The position numbers and the translations under genes were made by a program. 64,000 nt of DNA from Craterostigma plantagineum (taxonomy: Eukaryota; Streptophyta; Magnoliopsida; Lamiales; Linderniaceae): assembly GCA_027422505.1 (NCBI GenBank), contig JAPQWV010001425.1, positions 1-64,000 on the forward strand. The letters run 5' to 3'. Shown one piece after another: positions 48,471 to 62,706 of this stretch (positions within the stretch are counted from its first letter, which is position 1; each line of letters opens with the position of its first letter). A model generated the notes under the pieces. That model saw only the letters and a list, made by a program, of their open reading frames with translations, made no database searches and was not told the origin of the DNA.

Positions 48471-49612
48471 TGTTAGGATCGGTTTACGCGTTTAGAGGGG
48501 GGGTGAATAAACGCTTGACGCCTTTTTCGGTACTTAACCGGTTAAGGTTAATACCGGTGCTTGATTTTTCTCTTTGTGTTATTTGCGGAAGCTTGTAGAT
48601 CGGTTCTGATTCAGAAACCGATAATCTGTGCGTAGTGTTAGTGTGTGTGAAAGACAATACCAGTTTGTTTCTGGAAGTTCGGAGTTGAATCTCCTACGTC
48701 TCCCCTTCTTCCTCGTGAGGAAGGTTCACTAGACTTCAGTTATACACTCGCAGTACAACCTACCCGGCTGCCCTCAGCCTTATCTAGTGAATCCTAGGCA
48801 GTCGTAAAATACAATCCACCTACTTCAACAGCTTTTTACAGTCCGTCGGAATAACAATAGCTCACTTACTTAACCTGACCGGTTATCGTACAGTGAGGAC
48901 AACACTTTCTAAATTTCTCGCTTTGTTCTTGACTTTCGTCTGATTGATTTCTCGTGGTTGTGTTGTTGGCTTCCTCAGTGTTTCTTCTATGATATATATA
49001 CTTGTTTGTTGATGAAGAAGACCGTTGTGAAATAGCTCCAAGTGCTGAGCTGTGCATTAAATGCACTTTCCCAAAATGGGTACTGTCCGGTCTTGGCAGC
49101 AGTTTATACTGTCTCAATTGCTTTTTCCATTTTAAGCTTGGCTTGACTTCGACCTGACTTCCTATGGCAGCCTTGCATTAAAGATTTCGACAGTGGGTTT
49201 CATTATCCCGCCTTGAGTAAATTTGAATCTTTGTACACGTGGCATGCTTGATGACAGAACTCCGGTCTTCGTACTTTATCGATTCGGTATCTGAGTTCTG
49301 ATCCTGGCTCCCGCCCTGTCAAGTATGTCTATGCATACTGTCCGGTTTTAGGCACGCTTCTCCTAACAGTCAGTTCTTGTGTTCTTTTTAACTGATGTCC
49401 GGTCTCCTGCGCATTTGTAATCTGCTGATTGACATCCGGTCCTTTAATCTTCTTCAAACTGGTATCCTTAACCAGGCTTGAGCAGTTTCCTCCAGACTGA
49501 TTATCTGGTCTTTTAATCTTCGGTCTTATGTTCTTCTGACCGGTATTCTTAATCAAGTTTGGACAATCACCAAAACTGTTTAATCTGAATTCTTGATTCA
49601 CGATTCCTAACA
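48471..49612 (-). repeat. LTR (5' LTR of the young element)
   Basis: 1,142 bp, same length as its partner; the primer-binding site lies at about 48455-48468. Confidence 0.93.
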
Positions 49613-49617
49613 GAAAG

Positions 49618-50927
49618 TATGGTTATCTCCACCCTTGGTCAGATCGCCCTAACATATGGTGACAAGTGTGTAATAATAGCTACTTTTTAAGAAGAAAAAA
49701 ACTAAGATTCTGAGAATCAAAGCGTGACGTATTAATGTCTATTAGAAAATTACATATGCATATCTTTATTAGTGGGAACATGGCAATGAAATTCTATATC
49801 TTGCATTGTAAAAAAAAAATGAAAAATGATAGGCGAGTTTATAGGTTTGAATTAGAAGCTCGACTAGTTTGGATCTAATCAAATGATTTTTCGTTACATA
49901 TTCTTTATCTGGTAGTTGTATGAAATTGTGTTTACTTAGCATAAATGCCTTGTACTTTCCATGGACTCACATCTCAATAACAATTAACAATATAGAAATT
50001 AGAATATATATCTACCCGATCGACGATTAAAATTCCAAATATGTTCTTTCGTCCAATGTAGATCGAATCTGCTCGAAGGGGTTTTCTTGTCAAATCATAA
50101 ATTTTGTTCGCTGAGGTCAAAGTACCATAAAAAAAATTGTTGGAGGATATATTTGTTCATATTTTGTTTGATCCATTTAGGTTAAAAATGCAGCCCTGGT
50201 TATTATTCCTGTGTCTGTCAGCTCAGTTGTCACATTCAAATATAGTATCGTTTTTGGCCCCCTCTCAATCTATCTATATATTTAATTATCTATCTATCTA
50301 ATCTATCTCTATGTGTTGTATATATATTTATATTCTATATCTCATTATAATACCGGCCCATTATATATTTCTCTATCTCTAGATATTCCGTTGAAGACGA
50401 ACGCCTCTAAAGTTCTCTATATCTTCTCTAAACCTAAGTATCTCTACATCTGAAAGATACAATATCACTATATACATGATATGATTCCCACAGATGATAA
50501 AAGAAATTTAGTATTGCCCAACAAAATTTAAGAATATCAGTCAAAAGCTTCAAAACTTTCAAGAGTCAACAATGTAGCCCTGCTAGTCTTCGGTTAGCAA
50601 TCTACAACCAATAATAATTCAACATGTTTCAAACTTATGAAAATTAATTAATATTCTCACATGTTCCCACATACCAAAAATCATTAAATAACCCCAACTT
50701 ATTAACGCTTACTAGGTCATCGCCCCTTGACAATAGAAAACAGTTGTCTTGTAATATTGTAAATTGCTAGTTGCTGCCACTATTTTTGTCTGCTTCTTAA
50801 CACTCAACATAGTATTTAAAGACTGTGACTGCTTTAAATGTACCTTCGATCGATCGAAAAAGTTGATTTGACGAAGAAGAAGCACACATAAAGAGAGAAA
50901 CCACAAAAAGAAAATTAAAAATAGAAA
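49618..50927. other. Intergenic spacer
   Basis: AT-rich with TCTA repeats near 50265-50330; promoter of the following MYB gene. No gene seen. Confidence 0.45.
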
Positions 50928-51715
50928 ATGGTGAAGACGCCTCACATCGACAGCAATGGAATTCAAAGAGGCGCATGGAGTACAGACGAGGACGAGAAAC
51001 TAATGGCTCTTGTCCGAATATATGGGCCTAAGAATTGGCCTTTCGTTGCCAAGTCTTCTGGTAAGAATCTTCAGGATAATAATCTCGTTCTAAGTTTCCA
51101 TCATAATCATAACAAAAAAGGGGAAATATTGAGATACAGTGATGATAACACAGTTCTGTGTACAGTGATGATAAAGACCTAGTTTTCACTGCTCTCGATA
51201 TATGATAATTGTGTGCTCAAACCAGTACTAATTATTCAGGATTGTCAAGATGTCCTAAGAGTTGTAGATTACGGTGGATTAACTACCTTAATCCTAACAT
51301 CAGAAGAAGTGAATTCACCAAGCAAGAACGCGATCGTATCATTGCATTGCACGGCCAACATGGAAGCAAGTATGAAATCAGTATTAACTCGCTCGTAGCA
51401 CCCCCGATCATATATGAATGTTAAAACCCTAATTATGTGAAAACTCTTTCATTTAGGTGGTCTACCATTGCCTCTTATTTCAAGGGAAGAACTGATAACG
51501 ACATTAAGAATTACTACAACGGTCACATAAAGAAAAGGGTTCGGACAAAGGTCACTGCTAAAAATAAGGCGATCAATAAGTACGACGATTTCAAGGCAAT
51601 GTTGAACGATCTCATAACTGAGAGCTTTACTTCAATTTCGACGATGGGCTCTTTTGATTCAGCTAACGTTGTCGAGGGAGCTCAAGAAAATGGAAAAAAC
51701 GACACTTTAAATATC

Positions 51716-51763
<48 letters not shown>

Positions 51764-51937
51764 TGTTACGACAGCAGCTTGGATATATTATGGGCTGAGA
51801 TTTTAAATGATGCAGATGATGATTATGATTTTGGAATTTCTGCGGTGGAGAGGGAGAGAATGATGAGTTCAAAGGGCGAAGTTGTTGGGGATGATTTTGA
51901 TTTGTTGGATAGTTTTTTTCCTGAATTCGTTGAATAG
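50928..51937 (+). CDS. Divergent R2R3-MYB transcription factor
   Basis: Three exons, 50928-51060, 51240-51369 and 51457-51937, with standard MYB intron positions. R2 reads RGAWSTDEDEKLMALVRIYG, NWPFVAKSSG and then SRCPKSCRLRWINYL. R3 reads RRSEFTKQERDRIIALHGQH followed by [20 protein letters not shown]. Two features depart from the plant consensus: Gly is replaced by Pro in the usual RCGKSC block, and the recognition helix region ends KNYYNGHIKKR rather than KNxWNTHxKK. The C-terminal part has an acidic end (DDFDLLDSFFPEF) likely to activate transcription, and a run of about 15 Asn encoded by an AAT microsatellite. Function and subgroup are not clear. Confidence 0.85.
51717..51763. repeat. 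(AAT)n microsatellite coding for poly-Asn
   Basis: About 15 in-frame AAT triplets within exon 3 of the MYB gene. Confidence 0.92.
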
Positions 51938-53411
51938 ATTTTAATATTGTTGATATTAACTTCATGAATAAAATAAAAAATAGAAAATCTATCAACAGAT
52001 CGGGGCAGCACCTTGATTGAATTGACATCTCATAGTTTATCTTTTTTATCAGAGCTATGTGATTATATGATTTATCTTTAGGCAATCACATTTCATTGGA
52101 GACGAGATAAAATCTTTTAATCTGAGTATGGCCCTGATATAATCCTTCCCAAGTTGGTTCATATATAAATCTAGACAATTATTGAAGGCGGCGGAACAGT
52201 TTCACTAAAATAACAGAAATATTTTTTTGATGGAGTTTCATTGCCATAAAAGAATTCCATGATTTCAATTGATTTTTATCGAAACGACTCACTCTGCATG
52301 TAATCATTTCTAACTTCGCCCAATTATTGTCCATGTATTTTAATTAAAATAATAATATACTACAGACCAAAGCCAAGACTTCAATTAATCCATAATGTGA
52401 TGTGAATATGTCATTAAAGAAAGAAGTCAACTCGAATATTATTCGGTAAAAGTGAGTGGTGGGAACTCTCATGTGTTTACACACTAACGACTAACGAGTA
52501 ACGATTTCATTATTAAGGGAGGTCTCATCTCATTCATTTTGTCCTTATTACAAGAAGTGACGATGCTCTCTTACATGTAAAGTTTGAACATTCAGACAAC
52601 TTTGACGATCATACATACAATCTTGATTTTTTCTTCCTCTCCTTTCAGAATCCTAATGTTTGTTTAATCTTTCGACAAAATGGGTATAAGTGTCGACGGA
52701 GATATGATGTCACAAGGAGACCAAAGAAAATAATTCTAACTTAATTAATTTAGTTTAGTTTAATTTTTGGGGTTTAGTTATCCGAATTTTATTAAGCCAA
52801 AAGCAACTAATTAGACTCAACCGCCTGATGGAATGCCTAGGCCTAGGACTGCAATTCACTCATCGAATTAACGAAAAATAATGCATGTATTGTTTTGTTA
52901 TATATCATTATCATGTATGGCCCTTAATTTTTTTTTCTTATCTAAATTTAGGCGTGGATTTATTAAATAGATGGATAGTCATGGTGTATAAATTGTATCG
53001 ATTACCCAATTGGGTATAATTCAATTTAAATTTCGACATGTGGTATTCCTACACAATAAACACCCCGCCTAATTATGTACAATTAAATTTATATACGATG
53101 CCATTTAATAATTGGAGTTGGATTATAACCGATTCGGTATTTAAGCCAACCTCGGATCCTATTTCTTTAAGTATTGGCTACTTTAGGTAAAAAAAAAAAA
53201 TTTGTTTAACACGTATATTGTAGTAAAATCAAATGTCAAAAATAGTAAAGGAATTATAATTCTGCCAATTTTTTTTGTGTGCAAAAATTACTTACTAGAA
53301 ATAGAAAGGAAAAAAACGAATCAACCGACTCGACTTGGGGACTTCATTTCGGCCATCGCCAGTTCGTCGCGAGCTTTGCTCCTCTCACATAATCTTGTCT
53401 GCGAATCGAAA
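51938..53411. other. Intergenic spacer
   Basis: 3' flank of MYB and promoter of the complex I subunit gene; AT-rich; no gene seen. Confidence 0.45.
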
Positions 53412-55359
<1,948 letters not shown>

Positions 55360-57678
55360 TAAACGTTTGAGAGTGTTTCAATTTTTACCAAAAAATTGAG
55401 CTTGTTTTGTGTTCTGTATTATCTTTTTTTTTTTCAGAACTTCATTAGTAAACCATAAAGCTGCTGTCTGCATTCTTTATGAATCATGGGTTCTGTAGAA
55501 AGAAAGCTCTTCAGCTCATCTTGAACAGAGACTGATGTTTTCGAACATTTCAATAATGTATTTTTAGAAACATAGGAAAATGCCCAAAAAAAGAAGAGAA
55601 TCGAGTCATTTGTTATTCATGGACATCGGGTTCTATATCTATCACTTGGGCCATGCAATCTTTCGTGGAATGGAATATTTAGAAATCATACGTTTCCATA
55701 ACCTTGTACGCCTATAGATATAAAATGAAAATTCTTTGAACTCGAATACAGATAGATATGTACGTAGGGTTTTCGTCGTTTCTCAACAATTTGGTATACA
55801 AGAATTTCCGAAAAGGAAAAAAATGGAATAACACATTACGTAACTTCACTACGTTCATTCAATTCTTATCTAGGATTTACTCCTTTTTCTTTTAGTTGTT
55901 GTCCCAATACTTGGAATCATATATTCTTATCATTTAAGAATTCATGCCACGTCTACATTGATATCATCTCAATCATTTTCCTAGTTTTTTTCCCCTGCTT
56001 AGAATGTATCAACCAGTTAAATTCATTATTAAGGTACACATTGGAAAGAATATTTCCCGAAAATAGGCAAAATAAGAAGAAAAAAAAAAAGAAAGAAAAA
56101 GGAAAACAAAGTGAAAAAATGTAAGGGAATAAAAGCGTTCAACTTGTTAGAAGGACCGCACTATAATATTCGACCCTTAAGATTCACATACGGTTAATTT
56201 CAAGGATGTATAAAGATTCACATACTGTTGGAACAATATAAATAAAGATTAAATAATTAAGCACACTATATGATCATGGGTTGATAACTTGTATTTAGGC
56301 AATATAACCTAAATAATGAAAAGCAATAGTTCAACTACTAACTTAATATTGTGGACATCCACTTATTCGCAGGTATTTTTAGCTTACATCAATTGATAAA
56401 TAATTCATGGATATTTGCAATAATAAACACATTTAAGGAGAAGATAGTCCTGGCTTCTTCATCTTGTACCAATTCTTGAAAATTGTAGTTCCGCTTTCCT
56501 ATTCTACGTATTCTTTTGAAAAGGGGACGTGTAGTATCTTTCAACTAATCATTGGAATCGAATTTGTAATAAACCATATATGATTGGGTGGAACTTAAAA
56601 AAGCTGCGCGTAGCTTTCTATATTGGTTTCCTAATGTGTTCCATCCACAATTGTTTTTAAGGTAATAATTTACATGATTTGATGACGAGCTTATTAAGCT
56701 AATCTCATTTTATCGTTTTATTTTCTGTTCTTTTTTTATTCATCTTGTTCTTTAGGGTTTAGAAATAGCGCATTTGAGACAGATCCTCATGATAAAAGTT
56801 CCATACAAAACTAACGTCTAGCAATAGATGAAATAACAAATTACCTCGTATGACAAGTTTCATCACAGTAACAGATTGACAAGAAAAGAAACTAAATAAT
56901 TCAGAAAAAGAAGGAAATTTTTAATTCCCCCACTGTATTAAACCTTTTCCTCGAAACAGATATAAAACATTAGCAATATGTCCAAGACTTGGAAGCTCAT
57001 GTTCATCTTTTTTCTGAACTACAAGACTAACTAAATCATTGTACGGCAAACGACAGCTATTAGGTTCTTTCTTGTAATGATGTTAAGGACAGATATAAAA
57101 GCCAATCAACAAAATTATATCCTCTGAAGTCTAGGAAGAAATATATTAAAATAAATAAATCTTTAGTTAGGGCTTTTGTCGCAATATCTTTTATGCAAAC
57201 ATATTCGTTATTACCTAATCTCACATATTAGTGTCGGCACTTCAACTGATTAAAGAGAAGGAAAAAGATAGCTATATGCTAACTCCAATCATGTGAATGA
57301 CAAGATAACATCGCATACTAAAGATGGAATTCCTATATGTACCATACAAACAGATTGTGTTTGTACAATTCTCTCTATAAATATATTAACTCATGATCTT
57401 AAACTTAAAAGTATATCATAATAAGATTATCATTAGATTCTCAACTCTCGTATACCTCAATTTGACACAAAAGATCTCTCGAGAATTTAAATAAAAAAGA
57501 TATTCTCCCCAAAATTATCTCTTTGCTTCTTCTTCCATCTTACATGAAGAGCACAGTTGTGGTTCTTGAGCAGACAAATCACTGAAATTCCCTAAAAAAT
57601 TTATCTAACTTCATAGAACAGCTGTCATGACCCCACATAAACTCATCTCCCACTAATCCCTTCGAACTCATTGGAGCC
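55360..57678. other. 2.3-kb AT-rich intergenic region
   Basis: No supported gene, RNA or repeat; A/T runs only. The last few hundred bases are the promoter of the RADIALIS-like gene. Confidence 0.45.
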
Positions 57679-57686
57679 TATAAATA
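57679..57686 (+). promoter_or_regulatory. TATA box of the RADIALIS-like gene
   Basis: TATAAATA about 100 bp upstream of the ATG at 57784, a good core promoter match. Confidence 0.6.
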
Positions 57687-57783
57687 AGCACCATTTTTTT
57701 CCCACACACCATCATCACTTCATACATAGATAGCTAACACTTCCAAATTTATTTATTTTTTCTTTAAAATCATTACATATATA

Positions 57784-58035
57784 ATGGCGTCTTCGTCTAT
57801 GAGCCGTGGCTCGGGCAGTGGCCTATGGTCGGCTCAGGAGAATAAGGCCTTCGAACGAGCGCTGGCTATCTATGATAGGGACACACCTGACCGTTGGGTC
57901 AATGTGGCTCGAGCCATGGGCAACGGTCGAACCGCCGAAGAGGTGAAGAGGCGCTATGAGATGCTCGTCGAGGATGTGAAACAAATTGAAAGGGGCCTTG
58001 TCCCTTTTCCAAACTATATTAACGCCGAAAGATGA
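57784..58035 (+). CDS. RADIALIS-like single-repeat MYB (SANT) protein
   Basis: 83 residues with one MYB/SANT repeat of the RAD type: [32 protein letters not shown] and [20 protein letters not shown], then VPFPNY. Helices and Trp spacing match Antirrhinum RADIALIS and Arabidopsis RL proteins. RAD proteins compete with DIV-type MYBs for DRIF partners and so set petal symmetry or, for other members, early photomorphogenic growth. The product ends soon after the conserved FPNY block, as in short RL members. A splice acceptor near 58580 suggests an intron in the 3' untranslated region, as found in RL genes. Which RL subgroup it is cannot be said. Confidence 0.9.
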   Translation: MASSSMSRGSGSGLWSAQENKAFERALAIYDRDTPDRWVNVARAMGNGRTAEEVKRRYEMLVEDVKQIERGLVPFPNYINAER

Positions 58036-59946
58036 AAAAAAGTTATGAAGATTATTATATGTTATGAGAAGGTAAGGTGTTTTTTTTTGGTAATGAAAAA
58101 TCGGTGTCAACTCAACCTAGGACAAAACAATTAATTAATGAGGGTTTGTGCACGTGGGCTATATATGTGTGCATGGATGATATTAGTGTAGTACGTAGAG
58201 TTTGAAGTAATACAAACGTTTCAAGGGAAATGATTGGTAAGTTTCTATAGCGTAATCGTCATAACAATAAATGCTAGACATAAATTGGAAATAATTCTTC
58301 AGTTGTTTCCACACATTTAGGAGATCTTTTTCTTTTTTTCTCTTTAAATTTTCAAAGGATGTATAGGCACACGTAGTTATTAAACCACCCACACGTTCAA
58401 GATTTTATTTTATCTTCTTTATTTTTGGGAATATTGTTCTGATCTTGCATGAATAACTTTAATGCATGAGTTTTGTGAATGTATTATATGTATGTGTGTG
58501 TTTTTTGGATTTCGATTAATATGCTTTCCTGTTAGTTAATTTTGAATCTTGAATTAACAACATTCTTTTTCTTGGTGCAGAAAAGGAATAAAGTGTGTAG
58601 TACAAATGGTGCAGCGCAAATCAAGAATAAACGAGGCATATATGCATAATATAAGTTCTATTTCTTTTTATTATCAGCAGTAATTAATATCGCAGAATCA
58701 CATAAATCGGGTGATTCTTAACGTTGATAAAGCTGTCTTTATGGTTGCAAAAGAAGTTATAATGTTATTAATTTTAAATCGATAATAATATATGTATCAT
58801 CGTGGATGACGCATTAGTTGAATTACTATTTGACTTAATGCATTATGTGTGGAAGAAATCTCTTTTACATCCTAGTAAAGCTTCGACATATAGAAAATAA
58901 TATTAAATATTTTTGAAGAAAACATTTGTTCGTTACTGGAAATCCGATCGCCTTTATCCGATGGAAATAAAGATATTACACGATATAGTGCCATATCATT
59001 ATTCATTCTAATCTTAAATTTCAATGTTACTTCACTTCAAAGTACGATATGTGATGCTCTCACACTATAGATAGAACCACAAAGACTCCATTATTAATAG
59101 TAAATGAATGATATTACTTTAAATAGTATCAACAACTGATATATGATACTCTGATCTCATATCAAACATGAAGTCCAAATTATGGTCCACACATGGTATA
59201 TCCTTTAGGATCCCTACGCCAAATTACACGTATTCATTCATTGCAGACATCAAATTTGAAAGTTTGCAGCCACATGGTACATGACTGAAACTGAATATTC
59301 ATCCTATTAAAGTTAAAACCAAAGTTAAAAGTTTGTTGGGAGAAAAAGGTTAAGTCCAAAGTGGTTTCTTTCCGCAACTCCTTTTCTTCTCAAATCAAAC
59401 CGAAAACGACCTGAGATTATATACCTCTCTTTTGATGCTCTACAATATGTTCATCTTTTTTTTTTTCGAATGTTTTCGTGGGCTTTTCGCCTATTATCTT
59501 ATAAAAAGTGTATCAACGATTGTACGACCTTAATATACGAAGCACAACGTATGCATGCCTTTGCCTAAGATGATCGAATATTTTATTCCAAAATTTAACG
59601 GTTCTGTCTTTCTTTTTTTTTTTTGTTTCGCGCTTTATTTTCGAATTGAGTTTTGAGATATTCAATTCGACGTTCAGCGTAAGATGATATTAGAAATCGA
59701 GGGGTCCTTCCTAAAACCAATTGGCATAGGAAGATAAAACATCTTATATATATAGCGGCTCGAAGAGCTTGAATTAGTCGACGTGGGATAAAACCCACTT
59801 TTTATAATCTCAACAGATGATAATGCTTCATATGAAAGAAAACTCTGCTCTGATTATTCTTATTATTGCTGAAGTAGAAAGAAGAGCAGCAGAAGTCCGA
59901 TTATTCTCATCGTAAGCGCAAAAAAAAAGGGTTCGACTCTTTCCCA
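58036..59946. other. Intergenic region
   Basis: 3' region of the RADIALIS-like gene (probably with an intron up to ~58580) and the 3' flank of the AGPase gene. No other gene seen. Confidence 0.45.
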
Positions 59947-62706
59947 TCAAATGACCGTGCCGTCCCTGATTATCGCCTTCTCAGTTATTACGGTAATCCC
60001 CGAACGGATATAAAACCCTTCTTCTGCTCTATCAGCTTCTTCGACGCCCTGTTTTTTTTTTTTAAACAAAGAAATCGAATCGTTACATTGCATTTTTTTC
60101 TTGTTTACTATCAATGGCTTACTTACGTCTTTGTTCATGATGACGACGTCTTTTCCTATCCTTGCATTCTTATCGATAATGCAGTTCCTAGACGAATAAG
60201 AAAAAAACCCAAAAATAAGCGTAAGCATCGTCCTATTACGAATCACAAAAACGTCGTACGTGCGAATAATTAGTTAAATTCAGCGCAACCTTATTTTCGT
60301 GTTTTCTCCGATCCCCATTGGAACTTTCCCTTGTGCGAGGAGAGAGGCGATCTCAGATTCCGTTTGGTAATAGTCAGCTCCCATCATTAAGGTGTCCTAT
60401 TTACCAATTGCCAGAAAAAAGAAAAATAAATAATTTTTTTTTCTCGTCGAAGAGAAAATTGTGAAATATTTCTTGCTTAAACCTTAAGTTCGACGCCAGA
60501 GTCTAAGCGAGAGCGTTCGCCTACGATCGAGTGTTCGACTACGCATTCTCTGAGGAAACAGCCGTGTGAGATTATTGCGTCTTTAATCTGAAAAATAGAA
60601 AAAAAAAATCATTAGGGCGGTCGATTATTTTAGTGAGAGTACTACGGAAAAAAAATAATTACTTTGCAGTTGTCGATTTTGGTCGGCGGTAGGAACCGAG
60701 GAGACGTGTAAAATGGAGTTTTCGGGTCGTAAAATTCAAACTTCGGAGACTGTTATTACAGCGCAAGAGAACGACGAATTAATGTAAGAAATTTTTTTTG
60801 AAGAACTATGGAGTTTGAGGCGAAACTAAGTGTATACCACGTCTGTGAGAGCCAAATTTGCGTCGTAGAACGATTTAATCGTTCCAATATCTTCCCAGTA
60901 GTCTCTGAATATATAAGCCTGCAAAAAAAAAAAAAAGAATTCACCATGAAATTAGCTAAAGAGATCAAAATTGCTGCAATTAAATGTAAAAAACTTTACC
61001 TGCACATTTTGCTCCTTCACTGCAGCAGGAATTATTTCAGAGCCGAAATCGTTTGAAGTAGGGTAGCGCCTTTTCAGGAGATTCAGTAAAACGTCGGTCC
61101 TAAATGCGTAAACTCCCATGGAAGCAATGTAAGGAGTCTCTGAAGCTTCTTCACGAGACAGTCCTATGATCGAGGTATCTGCTTGCTGTAAGAATTTAGA
61201 AGAAAAAAAAATAAAATCATTAGTTGTATAAAGAAGCTTTTTGTGAGAATTAATAGCATACCATTGCTTTCTTATCGGCCCTTTAGGCTTTTCGGCGAAT
61301 TGAGTGATTCTACCTCTGCTGTCGATCTTCACCAAGCCAAACTCCGAAGCTCGGCTGATGATATAATTTAGCAATGCGAGCTAAGTAGGTTAGATTTGAC
61401 CGAGAAATGATTCAAGAAAAAAAAAAAAAGAAAAGAAGAGAAAGAAAAACCTTTCTCCAACTGGGGCACACGAGAGAGTGAGATCAGCGTTCCTATCGAC
61501 GTGGTTCTGTCAGGCGTAAGAAATGGAGCTTTTTAAGAATTCCTTAGATTATGTGATGAAATAAAAAAAGAAATGTTTCTGAGATCATATATGCCTGAAC
61601 AAAGTCCATGTAATCCATCCTATAAAGATGATCGCCCGAGAGAATCAATACGTTGTCGATATGTTTCGCCTTTGCGTCCTGTAATAAATCAGTCAAAACC
61701 CACCTCACATATTGCAATAGCAGAATCCAAATAAATATATTTGAAGCTTACGATTAAAAAAAAAAAAGAAAAAGAAGTTCACCTCGAAAAGCCATATGAA
61801 CTGCCTAACAGCATCAGCTGTTCCTTGGAACCATTGTTTCCCAGTTGCAGTTTGGGTAGCAGCCAAAACCTATAAAGCAGAACCTAAATTACCCTCTCGA
61901 CACGATAACTTTTGGGACTTCTCGTATATCTAAACAACGTAAAGATCAAATCTTTTTGCCACCCCTAATTATCAAAGTTACCGAATTGTCCTAACCTCAA
62001 CGTATCCATCCCCAAAGCTCAGACCGTTCCCAGTATAAGTGCGGGAAATATGTCGATTGAGAGAAGCAGAATTGAACTGAGTCAAGACAAAGATCTTATT
62101 GATGCCACAGTTAATGCAGTTGCTCATCGGTATGTCGATTAGCCTATAGCACCCGCCCACTGGCACCTGAATTTTTTTCGGTTTTTTCACACAACAAAGT
62201 CAAGTATATCCAAATAAGCCCTCTTTCCATATACAATCCATCAGACAACAATTCGAAACAGTTTTTTCTTACGGCTGGCGTTGCAGCCCTGCTTGTAAGG
62301 GGAAAAAGCTGCGCCCCAGCCCCTCCACCGAGTATTATCGCAGCTACATTGTTAGGGTTTGCTCTTCGCCTATCGATCGCTGGAGCATTCACTGTCTGAA
62401 AAATAAACAATAGATCCCTCGCAAGATCGTTAACACGAAGAAGGAAATCAAGAAACGAACGATTTGGGGGAAGTAATTTACAAGGGTTTCTTTGCCGTTC
62501 TCTCTGGTGAGGACAGAGTAAGCAATCCCAGGCTTGGTTCTACTCCCTTTCTTCTTCTGATGGTCGAAGCAGAAACTTCTGCCCGAGAAATTACAGCTGC
62601 CCAAGAACGCATTTTTTTGCAAATTCGCGGCAAAAGCATTGTTCTTGCGCGCACTTGACAGGTGGGCCGTGGATCTAAGGGTCACACTCACACAGCAAGT
62701 ATCCAT
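59947..62706 (-). CDS. ADP-glucose pyrophosphorylase large subunit, plastidial
   Basis: Fourteen exons: 62482-62706, 62273-62395, 61996-62166, 61793-61869, 61595-61678, 61451-61506, 61262-61354, 61000-61185, 60841-60918, 60663-60749, 60483-60587, 60290-60396, 60127-60187 and 59947-60048. The N-terminus [18 protein letters not shown] is a plastid transit peptide. The nucleotidyltransferase core has [58 protein letters not shown] and FAEKPKG; the C-terminal beta-helix ends with [16 protein letters not shown]. The enzyme makes ADP-glucose from glucose-1-phosphate and ATP for starch. The usual AGT of the ATP loop reads AGA here, and large subunits mostly modulate allostery. One base is missing at ~61285 (G-run before the GADKKAM block). 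The 61595 exon uses a GC donor. A sharp TATA lies upstream. Confidence 0.9.

Larger units (their letters stand above)
42801..49612 (-). mobile_element. Young non-autonomous Copia-type LTR retrotransposon
   Basis: LTRs of 1,142 bp at 42801-43942 and 48471-49612, starting TGTTAGGA and ending TCCTAACA. The target duplication GAAAG is perfect (42796-42800 and 49613-49617). On the minus strand the primer-binding site TGGTATCAGAGC (initiator tRNA-Met) abuts the 48471 LTR, and a polypurine tract AAAAAGGGGGAAA abuts the 43942 LTR. The interior of 4,528 bp carries a gag-type frame and a second frame of 302 residues, but no protease, integrase, reverse transcriptase or RNase H is recognisable. Long LTRs and a gag with coiled-coil-like C-terminal half recall the Sirevirus branch of Copia. 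The LTRs look identical except for one base I noticed (43267 against 48937), so insertion is recent. Confidence 0.93.

Noticed and set aside
48471..49612. Segmental duplication of host DNA
   Set aside because: The copies are LTRs: TG...CA ends, primer-binding site, polypurine tract and a 5-bp target duplication.
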